Positions 17,004 to 26,452 of a stretch of 64,000 nucleotides of DNA are shown here, piece by piece; the stretch's first letter is position 1, and every line of letters starts with the position of its first letter. Position numbers and translations under genes: made by a program. Origin of the DNA: Planctomycetota bacterium (GTDB lineage: Bacteria; Planctomycetota; Phycisphaerae; Phycisphaerales; UBA1924). The stretch lies in the NCBI GenBank assembly GCA_017303555.1, contig JAFLCN010000015.1, positions 37,218 through 101,217 on the forward strand, read 5' to 3'. The notes under the pieces are model-generated. The model saw only the letters and a list, made by a program, of their open reading frames with translations, did not search any database and was not told the origin of the DNA.

Positions 17004-17531
17004 TCAGAAACCACACGCGAAATTGGGCGCTTGACGCGCAGAATGCGAGCGGCGCGACGAGCAAGTGGAGTCGGCCGTGGAAGTTGCGCCCGCAATGCGA
17101 AGTGCGTGACGGGATGAATCCACAAAGTTGTGGATTTTGGAGGTGATTGGATGAAGCAGCCGCTTGCCGCGTGCCCGTTTCAAGAGCGACAGTGAAGCGG
17201 ATGCAGCGTGACGAGATGCCGCGCATCGGGCAACGCCCACAGGCCCAATTCGTGGGCGAGACGACCGGGATCGCGACTGCCCTTCGACGACGGCTTGGTC
17301 GGCGACGTCGCGGAGGGAGAGTTTGGGATCGGTGAAGAGGTTCAGGATCGCCTGGATAGCGCGGGGGTCACGCGGGTTGAACTTGGGGGCGTGGGTTTCG
17401 GGGGGAAGGTCGGATTGGGGGCCGGCCTCCCTATCCATTTGCGGCTGAGATTGGGCCGAGGAAACTGCCGGCGCGGAGGAGCGATTTTCGGCGGGGGCTC
17501 GATCGGAGTTTTTCGGTGGGTGCGCGACCAT
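17004..17531 (-). CDS. Hypothetical ORF, possibly frameshifted
   Basis: The 175-aa ORF has a disordered N-terminus and a plausible short helical segment near residues 52-83 (RDPRAIQAILNLF and LSLRDVADQAVV). After that the composition becomes Arg/Ser-rich and unlike a protein. Shifting frame near 17280 gives RLAHELGLWALPDARHLV and a stop at 17180, which reads more naturally. No Shine-Dalgarno is visible. It may be a small protein with a frameshift, or no gene. The stretches 16911-17003 and 17532-17725 hold nothing recognisable. Confidence 0.3.
   Translation of the reverse strand: MVAHPPKNSDRAPAENRSSAPAVSSAQSQPQMDREAGPQSDLPPETHAPKFNPRDPRAIQAILNLFTDPKLSLRDVADQAVVEGQSRSRSSRPRIGPVGVARCAASRHAASASLSLLKRARGKRLLHPITSKIHNFVDSSRHALRIAGATSTADSTCSSRRSHSARQAPNFACGF
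17117..17136. promoter_or_regulatory. Palindrome with core CCACAA-N2-TTGTGG
   Basis: Perfect 9-bp arms AATCCACAA and TTGTGGATT are separated by AG. It lies 207 bp upstream of the GH13 gene start. The same 14-bp core occurs at 30317-30330. Confidence 0.45.
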
Positions 17532-17725
17532 GCGGATAGTTTACCATGGAAACGCATTTATACACGGCTTTTGTTTGGTTTTTGACGCATATTCGAGCGG
17601 GTAACCGGAAATCCTTTTCCTTGAAGGCCTTACGCGCTGCTCGAAACTCAGGCTCGCGGCCGCGGGCGCAGCGCGGTAGGCTCGTAGAGGCGTCTGGAAA
17701 GGGCTTACGCCGGAACGGGGGAGAG

Positions 17726-18475
17726 ATGAAGAACATGCTGATGGGGTGTGTGGTTGCCTGCGGCCTGGCGGTAAGCGTTGCGCCGAGTGCGCTTGCTTCG
17801 ACGTTGATCGTGCCGTGTGCGTTGACGGGGACGTACAACGCGGCGGGCGGATACTCGAACACGCCGGGGTTTCAGAACTATCGCGTTGGACTCTCGCCGA
17901 TCACGACGACGCCGGAGCATCGGAACTTTTTCAACTTCGATCTGACGTCGTATGCCCCACTGCCGCCGATGAGCGTGGCGAGCGCGAAGTTGAAGCTGTA
18001 CCTGCCGAAGTTCGCGCCGCCGGATCTGCTCGACCCGGGGATGGGATACATCAGTCCGGACATGAGCGAGCACTATGTGGTGACGAGCACGCCGTATTCG
18101 ACGGCGGCGCTCGGTGCGGCGCACACGACGGCGGAAGCGATGGCGATCTTCGCGACGCTGGGCACGGGGATTCCGGTCGGCGACATTGTCGTGACGCCGA
18201 TGGACATGGGCTCGATACTCGAGATCGACATGAGCCCGATGACGCTCGGCTATTTGAACGCGACGATGGGTGTCGGAACAGTTGCGTTCGGCGGCAGAAT
18301 CGAATCGTTTGACGGAACGCACATCGATGAGCTGCTGTTTGCGTTCACGGACCTGTGGATGCCGCACATGCTGGGGAAGGAGCCGGTGCTGGAGATCACG
18401 CTGGTGCCGGGGGCGGGGGGAGTTTTGAGTTTGATGGGGGTTGGGGTGGTTGTGGGGGTGAGGCGGAGGCGGTGA
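17726..18475 (+). CDS. Exported protein with PEP-CTERM-like sorting tail
   Basis: A 249-aa secreted protein. The signal peptide is about residues 1-24 (MLMGCVVACGLAVSVAPSALA). A beta-rich body contains SVASAKLKLYLPKF, reminiscent of DNRLRE-type surface modules. The C-terminus reads VPGAGG, a hydrophobic helix and RRRR, matching the PEP-CTERM-like arrangement used for exosortase sorting in planctomycetes. The ATG at 17726 is preceded by GGGGGAGAG, and the longer reading has no signal peptide. Confidence 0.72.
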   Translation: MKNMLMGCVVACGLAVSVAPSALASTLIVPCALTGTYNAAGGYSNTPGFQNYRVGLSPITTTPEHRNFFNFDLTSYAPLPPMSVASAKLKLYLPKFAPPDLLDPGMGYISPDMSEHYVVTSTPYSTAALGAAHTTAEAMAIFATLGTGIPVGDIVVTPMDMGSILEIDMSPMTLGYLNATMGVGTVAFGGRIESFDGTHIDELLFAFTDLWMPHMLGKEPVLEITLVPGAGGVLSLMGVGVVVGVRRRR

Positions 18476-18559
18476 AACTCGCTCGCGGACGACCCCGCAA
18501 GCATTTACGCGCATCCGCGCATGCCAAGGCACGTGGTTCCGTTTCAGCCGTTAGCTCTA

Positions 18560-19400
18560 GAGCCTATCCGTAAACCTGTTTCAAGAGGATGATTGAGCAT
18601 CCAAGGTGGAGGAAGGCTTGGAAGAGAGTCGTGGATTTCTCGTAGCGGATGCACAGCCGGCGGAAGTTCTGGAACCAGCTGATGGTGCGTTCCACCGTCC
18701 AGCGGCGTTTGTAGCGGCGGAGTTGTCTTCCGTCCTGCGTGACGTTCCGCGGCTTGCGGTTCTTACGGTGGGGCGCGATCAACTCGATGCACTCGTCGTC
18801 GAGGTCTTCATCGAGCGCATCCGAGTCGTAGGCCTTGTCGCCGATGATGCGAGTCGGCGTGTCGGTGCTGAGCATGAAGTCGAAGAGCCCCTGCACGAGC
18901 GTGCTCTCGTGCGGACTGGCGCTGCCCGTCGTCACTGCGACCGGCAGGCCGCGTGCATCGACCAGGACCATGATTTTCACGCCTTTTCCCGCCTTGGTGA
19001 CGCCGACTCCATCCCCGCCGCCGCGGGCCTTGCTGAAGGTCGCGTCGATGAAGCACTCGTAGAGGCGGTAGCCGCCGCGCTCTTCCACGAGCAGCCCCGC
19101 GTCGCGCATGATGTTCTCGAAGACGCCTTCCTGTGCCCAGCGCTGGAAGTAGGCGTGCACAGCGCTGCGCGAACCAAAATGACGCGGCAGGTCCTTCCAC
19201 TTGGCGCCGTTGTCGAGGATCCAGAAGATCGCCGCGATCACCTTCCGACGGTCCATCGGCGGCCGCCCGCCACGCGGCCGCGCGGGCACCGAAGGCAACC
19301 GAGCACACAACCAATCCAACTGTTCGTCCGTCAACCGCATCGCCATGCAAGGCTATTCGCGCCCCGCACCAGTCTGGTTGCGCGGTTTACGGATAGGCTC
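18560..19400 (-). mobile_element. IS5-family insertion sequence
   Basis: An 841-bp element with perfect 16-bp terminal inverted repeats, GAGCCTATCCGTAAAC at 18560-18575 and its complement at 19385-19400. It is flanked by a TA duplication (18558-18559 and 19401-19402) inside CTAG. It holds one transposase gene. The right end abuts the stop codon of the secreted-protein gene at 19400-20059. Intact ends and an intact ORF suggest recent insertion. Confidence 0.9.
18564..19346 (-). CDS. IS5-family transposase
   Basis: A 260-aa DDE transposase of the single-ORF IS5 type. The N-terminal helical domain contains DEQLDWLCARLP and GGRPPMDRRKVI. The catalytic triad is Asp in FIDATFSK, Asp in IIGDKAYDSD, and Glu in RRWTVERTISWFQ. 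Full length and without a frameshift, it nearly fills the element, and its stop codon lies inside the left terminal repeat. Confidence 0.95.
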   Translation of the reverse strand: MAMRLTDEQLDWLCARLPSVPARPRGGRPPMDRRKVIAAIFWILDNGAKWKDLPRHFGSRSAVHAYFQRWAQEGVFENIMRDAGLLVEERGGYRLYECFIDATFSKARGGGDGVGVTKAGKGVKIMVLVDARGLPVAVTTGSASPHESTLVQGLFDFMLSTDTPTRIIGDKAYDSDALDEDLDDECIELIAPHRKNRKPRNVTQDGRQLRRYKRRWTVERTISWFQNFRRLCIRYEKSTTLFQAFLHLGCSIILLKQVYG

Positions 19401-20059
19401 TAGGTCGCGATTGTGAACGTGGCCCACGCGCCGGGGCAGGCTGATGTTGATACCGGCATCTGAATGATTGGGCCGGTAATGGTTGCGACGACGTTGGTCG
19501 AGTCGTATTGATCGTTGATGTTCGGGTCGACGATGAAATCGACTCGATCGCCCCCGGCGACGCAGATGTCCTGGGAGAACGTGTGCGCCGTCAGGTCATT
19601 CGAAACGAGAAAGATGTTGGTGTAGTTGCCCGAGTTGACCATGAGGTGAAAGACGCTGCCGTCGCCACCGGTGATGGACTGCTTCTGAACGGAGCCGGAG
19701 ATGTGGATGTACTGAAGGAAACCGGGCGGAGCGACCCAGCGGCGGATGACCCAGTTTTCTTCGCCGAGCCTGCCGCCGGTGCTGATGGCGGCGTTGGGAT
19801 GCTGGCCGCCTTTCCAGATTGAAGTCCAGTACGAAGTCCCCCCACCTTCGGCGCGGTACCAGACGTTGTTGCTGAAGAGGCCCAGCTGCTGAAACGGCCC
19901 GAGCGTGCCGGAGGTGTACTTGGAGTAGCCGTAGTACCAGTTGCGGTAGCCCTGGGTGCCGGAGTAGTCGGCGAGGGAATCGGCGATGGGTTGGGCGCCA
20001 GCAAGCGGGCCGATCGCGGCAACCGCAGCAAGACCGCAGAACCACATCAACGTTCGCAT
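19400..20059 (-). CDS. Secreted protein truncated at an IS end
   Basis: About 219 aa remain. The signal peptide is at about 1-24 (MRTLMWFCGLAAVAAIGPLAGA). A beta-rich body follows, and the sequence stops abruptly after TSACPGAWATFTIAT. From memory, CPG-x-x-ATF normally opens an Ig-like domain in planctomycete surface proteins, so the C-terminus appears to be missing. The TAG stop is formed by the TA target duplication plus the first base of the IS. The sequence beyond the far IS end does not continue the frame. The ATG at 20059 gives the best signal peptide, and one at 20107 is possible. Confidence 0.65.
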   Translation of the reverse strand: MRTLMWFCGLAAVAAIGPLAGAQPIADSLADYSGTQGYRNWYYGYSKYTSGTLGPFQQLGLFSNNVWYRAEGGGTSYWTSIWKGGQHPNAAISTGGRLGEENWVIRRWVAPPGFLQYIHISGSVQKQSITGGDGSVFHLMVNSGNYTNIFLVSNDLTAHTFSQDICVAGGDRVDFIVDPNINDQYDSTNVVATITGPIIQMPVSTSACPGAWATFTIAT

Positions 20060-20298
20060 GGGCGGTGTCCAATTCCGGCTCGGGCGTGCAACGCGGCGCG
20101 TGATCATCGCGCCGGCCAAGAGACTCCATCGGATAGTCTCGCAGATTGTTTTCCTGAGTAAACAGAAAAGCGCGTGATTGGCGGTCCGTTCTCGCGCCAA
20201 CCCCAAGAAAGGCCGAAAAAAGGCCCATTGCTCCGGATTCTCATGGAGCGAATGTGTGAATCCCAACGCGTTGCGGCGGCGGGTGTCGCCGCCCGCCC

Positions 20299-20547
20299 TC
20301 AACCCGCGACATCGTCAGTGACGATCTCGTCGATCAGCGGCGTGGTCGCGTCGATGATGGGCAGCACGACGCGGACGAACTCGTCGGGCGTGCAGTCTTC
20401 TGAAAGACCCGAATCGAACCCCACAACCATGAGTGAACTGGTGTCGCGCGGGTCGGGCCAGGCCTGGCGGGTGTGGGCACCGAAGCGACTCTCCCACTTT
20501 TCTTCCTGGGCGATGAGGCGGATTTCGTTTGTGAATAGGGTTTTCAC
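20299..20547 (-). CDS. Small acidic hypothetical protein downstream of the helicase
   Basis: An 82-aa, acidic, protein-like sequence (ending VVLPIIDATTPLIDEIVTDDVAG) starting at GTG, 23 nt after the helicase stop on the same strand. This suggests co-transcription and a possible accessory role. No family was recognised. The gap 20060-20298 holds no other clear gene. Confidence 0.5.
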   Translation of the reverse strand: MKTLFTNEIRLIAQEEKWESRFGAHTRQAWPDPRDTSSLMVVGFDSGLSEDCTPDEFVRVVLPIIDATTPLIDEIVTDDVAG

Positions 20548-20570
20548 TATGAGTTGGCGGCACTTGGAGT

Positions 20571-22055
20571 TTAATATCTAAGAACTCGTTCCCGAGCGAT
20601 CCGCTCGATGGCACCAGCGTCAATGCCGCCTTCTGGAGAATCTTCCGAGGTGATCAGTCGATCGAAGTACCCAGTAGACTTGTACCAAGCCAGCTTCTTT
20701 TCCCAGCCCTCGCGATACGCGGGAACCGTAAGCATCCCCAGGTGCTCCCAGTAGTAGATGTCCCCTTGATACCCCACGGTGAAGTCGGGAAGCCGGAAGT
20801 CCTTCGGATCGTCGGGCGGCGCCAGCACCTTCTCGTAATCGTAGCTGATCCCCAGGCTCTCCAGTGTGTCGGCGACGATCACTTCGCTCTTCGACCTGAC
20901 GGCCACGCCCTTCCGCGTCCGATGGATGAGCCCCTCGGCGCGCCACGTCCCTGCCGCATCCGGCCGCAATGCGAGCTTGAACATCTGGGTGTTGCGGCGG
21001 TTCGTGTCCGACGCCGCAGGATTGCGGAGGGCCAGCAGCGGCGCCAGATCCTTCTCCACCATCAGCACGAGGCGCGTGCGGAACCGCGTCAGCCCGGTGT
21101 AGATCATCTCGCGGGACAGCGTCGTCGCCGACTGCGGCACAATCAAGAACACGACATCGAAATCGCTCCCCTGCGCTTTGTGTACGGTCAAGGCGTACGC
21201 CAGCTCAACGTCTTCGTTGGCTTGGTTCCGCCAATAGCGATAGCTCACGTCCGGCTGCGTCGAGAAGGCCACGTCGAAATAGTCTCCCTTCGCGCCCTTC
21301 GTCGCGGACTTGACGACGCCGATCTCGCCGTTCGCGATGTAGTTCAGGTTCTCTGGCTTGTTGGGCCAGGCATTGCCGCGCCGGTTGCGCACCTGGATGA
21401 CCTTGTCGCACCAGACGATTTCGCGATCTCCGAAGGGCTTGGGGTTGTTCCCGCGCCTCGCCCGGCAGTTGCTGAGGATCCCGCCACGGTACTCCCCTTG
21501 GATCACGCGGTTGAGTTCTTCTGTCCCGTGCAGCTCGATTCGCGTAGGGCAGAGGATCTGCCACGCCTCGCTCTTGCCGTAGTCACTCTTGTCGCCATCG
21601 ATTCCAAGCGAGAGATTGAACGACTTGTAGTCCTTTGGCGCGATGCCGAGCAAGCTGCCCAACCGATCACGCAGTTTGCCCATCAGGTCGGACGGATCCC
21701 GCCAGAACATGCACTCCAAGTCGCCGAACGCTCCAGGGGTTCCGAGGCGCGTGAGGATCTCATCGTCCCCCGGGTGAACGACATCAGAGCGGTACCCGTC
21801 GGCCAGCGAGAGCCCAATGCTGTCCTGCCCGCCCGACTCGTCGACCCGCATGCACGTCAAGAGCTTGGCGTGAGCGGAGGGTTGCTTCTCCGCCACCCAG
21901 TCCACGATGTCCACGAAAGGCCGGCCGGGACCGATGGGCGGCAACTGGTTCGGATCGCCAACGAGCACAAGCCGCTTGAGCGGCCCCGTGTCCAGTGCCC
22001 TCAACAGCGTGCCGAAGAGGTCTGTCGGGATCATCGAGCATTCGTCGACGACCAC
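20571..22055 (-). CDS. RecD-like helicase, C-terminal part, with nuclease-like domain
   Basis: This piece holds helicase motifs II to VI and a C-terminal extra domain. Walker B is VVVDECSM, followed by VLVGDPNQLPPIGPGRPF, then ELAYALTVHKAQGSDFDVVF and MIYTGLTRFRTRLVLMVE of the UvrD/RecD C-terminal fold. The last 100 residues contain LPDFTV, YYWEHLGML and WEKKLAWYKSTG, a pattern compatible with a PD-(D/E)XK-type nuclease. The ORF lacks a Walker A because it is separated from its N-terminal half by a frameshift at the C9 run 22077-22085. Its own ATG (22055) is probably not a real start. Confidence 0.8.
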   Translation of the reverse strand: MVVDECSMIPTDLFGTLLRALDTGPLKRLVLVGDPNQLPPIGPGRPFVDIVDWVAEKQPSAHAKLLTCMRVDESGGQDSIGLSLADGYRSDVVHPGDDEILTRLGTPGAFGDLECMFWRDPSDLMGKLRDRLGSLLGIAPKDYKSFNLSLGIDGDKSDYGKSEAWQILCPTRIELHGTEELNRVIQGEYRGGILSNCRARRGNNPKPFGDREIVWCDKVIQVRNRRGNAWPNKPENLNYIANGEIGVVKSATKGAKGDYFDVAFSTQPDVSYRYWRNQANEDVELAYALTVHKAQGSDFDVVFLIVPQSATTLSREMIYTGLTRFRTRLVLMVEKDLAPLLALRNPAASDTNRRNTQMFKLALRPDAAGTWRAEGLIHRTRKGVAVRSKSEVIVADTLESLGISYDYEKVLAPPDDPKDFRLPDFTVGYQGDIYYWEHLGMLTVPAYREGWEKKLAWYKSTGYFDRLITSEDSPEGGIDAGAIERIARERVLRY

Positions 22056-24106
22056 TGTGGTCGCCGAATACTGCTTCCCCCCCCCGCATGCTTGAGCGAG
22101 AAAGTCGAAGGCCAGATCCAGTCCTGTTTGAGCAGGAACTGATGGATGGTCATGGCGTTTCGGCCCGTCCGCGTCGCGAGCCGGACGCGCGCCTTGCCCG
22201 TCGGCGCCAGGAGCAGGAGCGACTGCTTGCCCTCGACGCGCTCCAGCTCGCGCAGGAACACCTGCAGCACGGACGTCTTCCCCGTTCCGGCCCCGCCGGT
22301 CAGGACAGAGAGCTTCTGCCCGAAGAGCGTCTGCAAGGCGCGCTCCTTCTCAGCAAACGCCGATTTGTCACGCTCGGTGGCTGGTTCGCCAAAGCGACCC
22401 TTCAGTGCAAGCGCCCACTCGGGCGCCTTAGGGCCCTTCGCGACGACGCGGCCAGCCCGAGCACGCACCAGATCCGCTGACGAAGATTCCAGTTCACGGA
22501 GCGGTCGCAGCGCCGTCAAGGGTGGATCAGTGTCCAACGCCGTCCAGAGGCGCTGCTCGTGGAACTCCAGGTCCGCTCGGAACAGATCGACATCAGGCCG
22601 GCATGCCCGCTTGTCGGAAAATCGCTTCCGCATGCGATCGAAGAGGTCTCGTTGCGGAAGAACGGTGTCGCCCTCCGTGGCGGCCTCCGCGAGCACCGCC
22701 GCGGCAACCGCTCGCACGCGACGCTCATCGTCCGCAGCAACCGACGATTCCACGAATAACGCGGCGTCGCCATCCGGGAGCATGCCGTGATCGATGGTGT
22801 CGAGCCCGACGGACTCCGATTCGTCCGTCCCCAAGTCCATCTCGCAGATGAGGTACGGATTGCGCGTGAGATCGGCCTCGGTCCCCACGATGCCGGCATC
22901 CGCGCGTGCGGTCGGGTCCACCACCCGCTGCACCTGCTCGTGGGTGAGTTCGAACCGCGCGAGCGTCTGCAGGAGCTCGTGCCGTCCCGGCAGCTTCCTC
23001 CACTTCTCGTGGGCCTTCTTGAGTTCGGCGGCGTGCGGACCGGCAGGGATTGGAATCGCGCCGTCCAGGACGCCTCGGACGTACTGCCAGGGATTCTCGC
23101 CTTGCCGGGCCATCGGCGCCAAGACCGACCGTTGAAAGGCGGTGCCGGTCTGGCACCCGAGGACTTGGAGGACACTCCCGATGCCGGGGAACGGACCACG
23201 CCCCCGCCAGAGCTCCGCGAGCACGTCGTTTAGCCACACGAGCCGCCGATCCCAATCGCCGGGCACCTTCGCATCGGCACGCACCACCTCGACGCTGCGC
23301 GCCAGGTGTTCAACCACGGTGAGCGCTGAGTCGTCCGTGACATGAGCCCCGACGAACGAGAAATCCGGCAGCACCGCGTTCGGCACGGGGCACAGAACCT
23401 TTTCAATAGGAAGGCCGAGTCGCAGATACTCCTGGTAAGGGAGCCGGACGCCCTGCGCAGGACAATCCTGCGTAATCCGGCGTGACCAGACCGGGAACGG
23501 ATCAGGGTGCTTCGGAGTCGTTCCGAAGTAGACCTGTTCTCCGACCTCGCGGATGCGTCCGACACCCACCAGCACGCGGGCGGCCGCGACATCGAACGGG
23601 TGTCCATCCTTGCAGTAAAAGAAGACCAGCGACTTCGTTGCTTCGAGCTTCCCCCAGAACGCTGCGAGCAGGTCCTTCTGCCTGTCCGCTTCCATCACCC
23701 AGCCATCATCCTTGTCCGCCTGGTCGGCCTGCCGGATCCGAAGGCTCTCCGCCTCGCACACTTCGCGGAAGTTCTCTTCCCGCATCCAGCGGTACGGCGA
23801 GGGGCAGCACGAGTACGCCGGCACCTCTTCGGGCACCGGCAGCAAACGCCGGAACTCAAGGGGGTCTTCGTGCATGACGGTGTACGGGTGTGGCGAAAAT
23901 GCGCCCGTGTCGCGCGAGCAGGGTGGCAGTCGATCCTTGAGCTGCTGCAACGGCACGCCCGCGGACGCCTGTTCTTCATCGTCCTTTCGTGACTCGCGCA
24001 CGTGACGGTGGGCTATGCACGACGTGTTGGCCTTGGGGTCCCGACAGAGACAGCCATCCCACCCGTTGTCGTGCCAAACCAGTCGAGCTGAGAGATGCGT
24101 GGTCAT
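22031..24106 (-). CDS. RecD-like helicase, N-terminal part
   Basis: About 691 aa. The start MTTHLSARLVWHDNGWDG was chosen over an ORF beginning 273 nt upstream that runs through the 16S trailer. A long N-terminal region (1-590) without recognised motifs but with several Cys is followed by Walker A GGAGTGKT near residue 604 and APTGKARVRLATRTGRNAMTIH, the RecD motif Ib region. The frame is lost at G9 (minus strand), just before Walker B, and ends in 15 unrelated residues. One added base (or two removed) restores a single protein of about 1,190 aa. It may be a mutation, a sequencing error, or slippage control. Confidence 0.78.
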   Translation of the reverse strand: MTTHLSARLVWHDNGWDGCLCRDPKANTSCIAHRHVRESRKDDEEQASAGVPLQQLKDRLPPCSRDTGAFSPHPYTVMHEDPLEFRRLLPVPEEVPAYSCCPSPYRWMREENFREVCEAESLRIRQADQADKDDGWVMEADRQKDLLAAFWGKLEATKSLVFFYCKDGHPFDVAAARVLVGVGRIREVGEQVYFGTTPKHPDPFPVWSRRITQDCPAQGVRLPYQEYLRLGLPIEKVLCPVPNAVLPDFSFVGAHVTDDSALTVVEHLARSVEVVRADAKVPGDWDRRLVWLNDVLAELWRGRGPFPGIGSVLQVLGCQTGTAFQRSVLAPMARQGENPWQYVRGVLDGAIPIPAGPHAAELKKAHEKWRKLPGRHELLQTLARFELTHEQVQRVVDPTARADAGIVGTEADLTRNPYLICEMDLGTDESESVGLDTIDHGMLPDGDAALFVESSVAADDERRVRAVAAAVLAEAATEGDTVLPQRDLFDRMRKRFSDKRACRPDVDLFRADLEFHEQRLWTALDTDPPLTALRPLRELESSSADLVRARAGRVVAKGPKAPEWALALKGRFGEPATERDKSAFAEKERALQTLFGQKLSVLTGGAGTGKTSVLQVFLRELERVEGKQSLLLLAPTGKARVRLATRTGRNAMTIHQFLLKQDWIWPSTFSLKHAGGGSSIRRPQWSSTNAR

Positions 24107-24194
24107 CGCATAGTCCTTGCTTGTCCCTAGTTGAGCCAAGAGCATGCAGTGAAAATCGTCCGCCAAGATCGCGCACACGAACCACCAACCAGAA

Positions 24195-24233
24195 TGTAAC
24201 AAAACGAAAACACCCCGCCTTGTGAGCGGGGTG
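24195..24233 (-). terminator. Rho-independent terminator of the 16S transcript
   Basis: Read on the minus strand, CACCCCGC and GCGGGGTG (24226-24233 with 24211-24218) form a perfect 8-bp stem with a 7-nt loop, followed by TTTTCGTTTTGTT. It lies about 200 nt past the 16S 3' end, with no tRNA or 23S between. The rest of 24107-24430 holds the trailer with small hairpins and the start region of the helicase gene. Confidence 0.85.
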
Positions 24234-24426
24234 CTTTGCCGGGTTGACCGGGTATGCAAAGAACAGTTGGGGGTCGCAAGGACAACTTTTTGAGTTGTCC
24301 AACCACGTTCGGTGAGGAACGCGGGCGAGAGATGTGTTGACATCCAGACTGAGATCGCTCTCAGACATCCTCCTGCCATTTGCCTTTCGGCGGCGAGAGA
24401 GGAATGTCATCTGGTCTAAGGAAATC

Positions 24427-25916
<1,490 letters not shown>

Positions 25917-25936
25917 TTTTCTTTATCCCAACCGGC

Positions 25937-26046
25937 ATCTTGCGACACCGGCCGGAGAATTTCAAAGAAGGTCGTTTGAACCAGTACCTCCGTCTGAATC
26001 TTGCGACTCAACCGGAGGCGGTCTTCGTCCCGGCAATCTTGCGACT
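25937..26046 (-). repeat. Repeated GTCGCAAGAT motif in the pre-16S leader
   Basis: The 10-mer GTCGCAAGAT (minus strand) occurs at 25937-25946, 25998-26007 and 26036-26045, spaced 61 and 38 bp. It lies in the transcribed leader between promoter and mature 16S, where processing or antitermination signals are expected. A boxA-like motif was not recognised. Confidence 0.45.
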
Positions 26047-26369
26047 TGCGTCTCAAGACTTCCGGAACACGCTGGAGATCATCCAGCGTTTCTTTTCAAA
26101 CTCGTGAATCGATAGGTTTTCACCTTCTCTTTTCAACCACTACGAGAATGAACGCCGAACTGTGAATTTCGGCGGGCTTGCCCGTACCAGCATGTGTCAT
26201 GCTGATCGGGCGATTGTTCGACACGAACAGGCTCAAGCCAGAGCCATCCCGGAGTGATCCGGCTGTTCGTGCCGCACATTCTCGCGCGGTCCCCAACTGT
26301 TCAATTGTCAGAGATATCCGCCCCACGCCTTCGCGTCGGGAGGGCCTGTCGATTTCTCGGCAGGGGGAG

Positions 26370-26397
26370 AGTTTACTCAGCCACCCAGCCGGGTCAA
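26370..26397 (-). promoter_or_regulatory. Sigma-70-type promoter for the 16S rRNA
   Basis: On the minus strand TTGACC (26392-26397), a 16-bp spacer and TAAACT (26370-26375). It sits between the comF stop and the 16S gene, giving a leader of about 445 nt. The rest of 25917-26452 shows no gene. Confidence 0.55.
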
Positions 26398-26452
26398 GCG
26401 CAGGAGGGAATCTCTCGTGCGAAATTGCTGTAAATTCCAGCCACAGAAGAGT

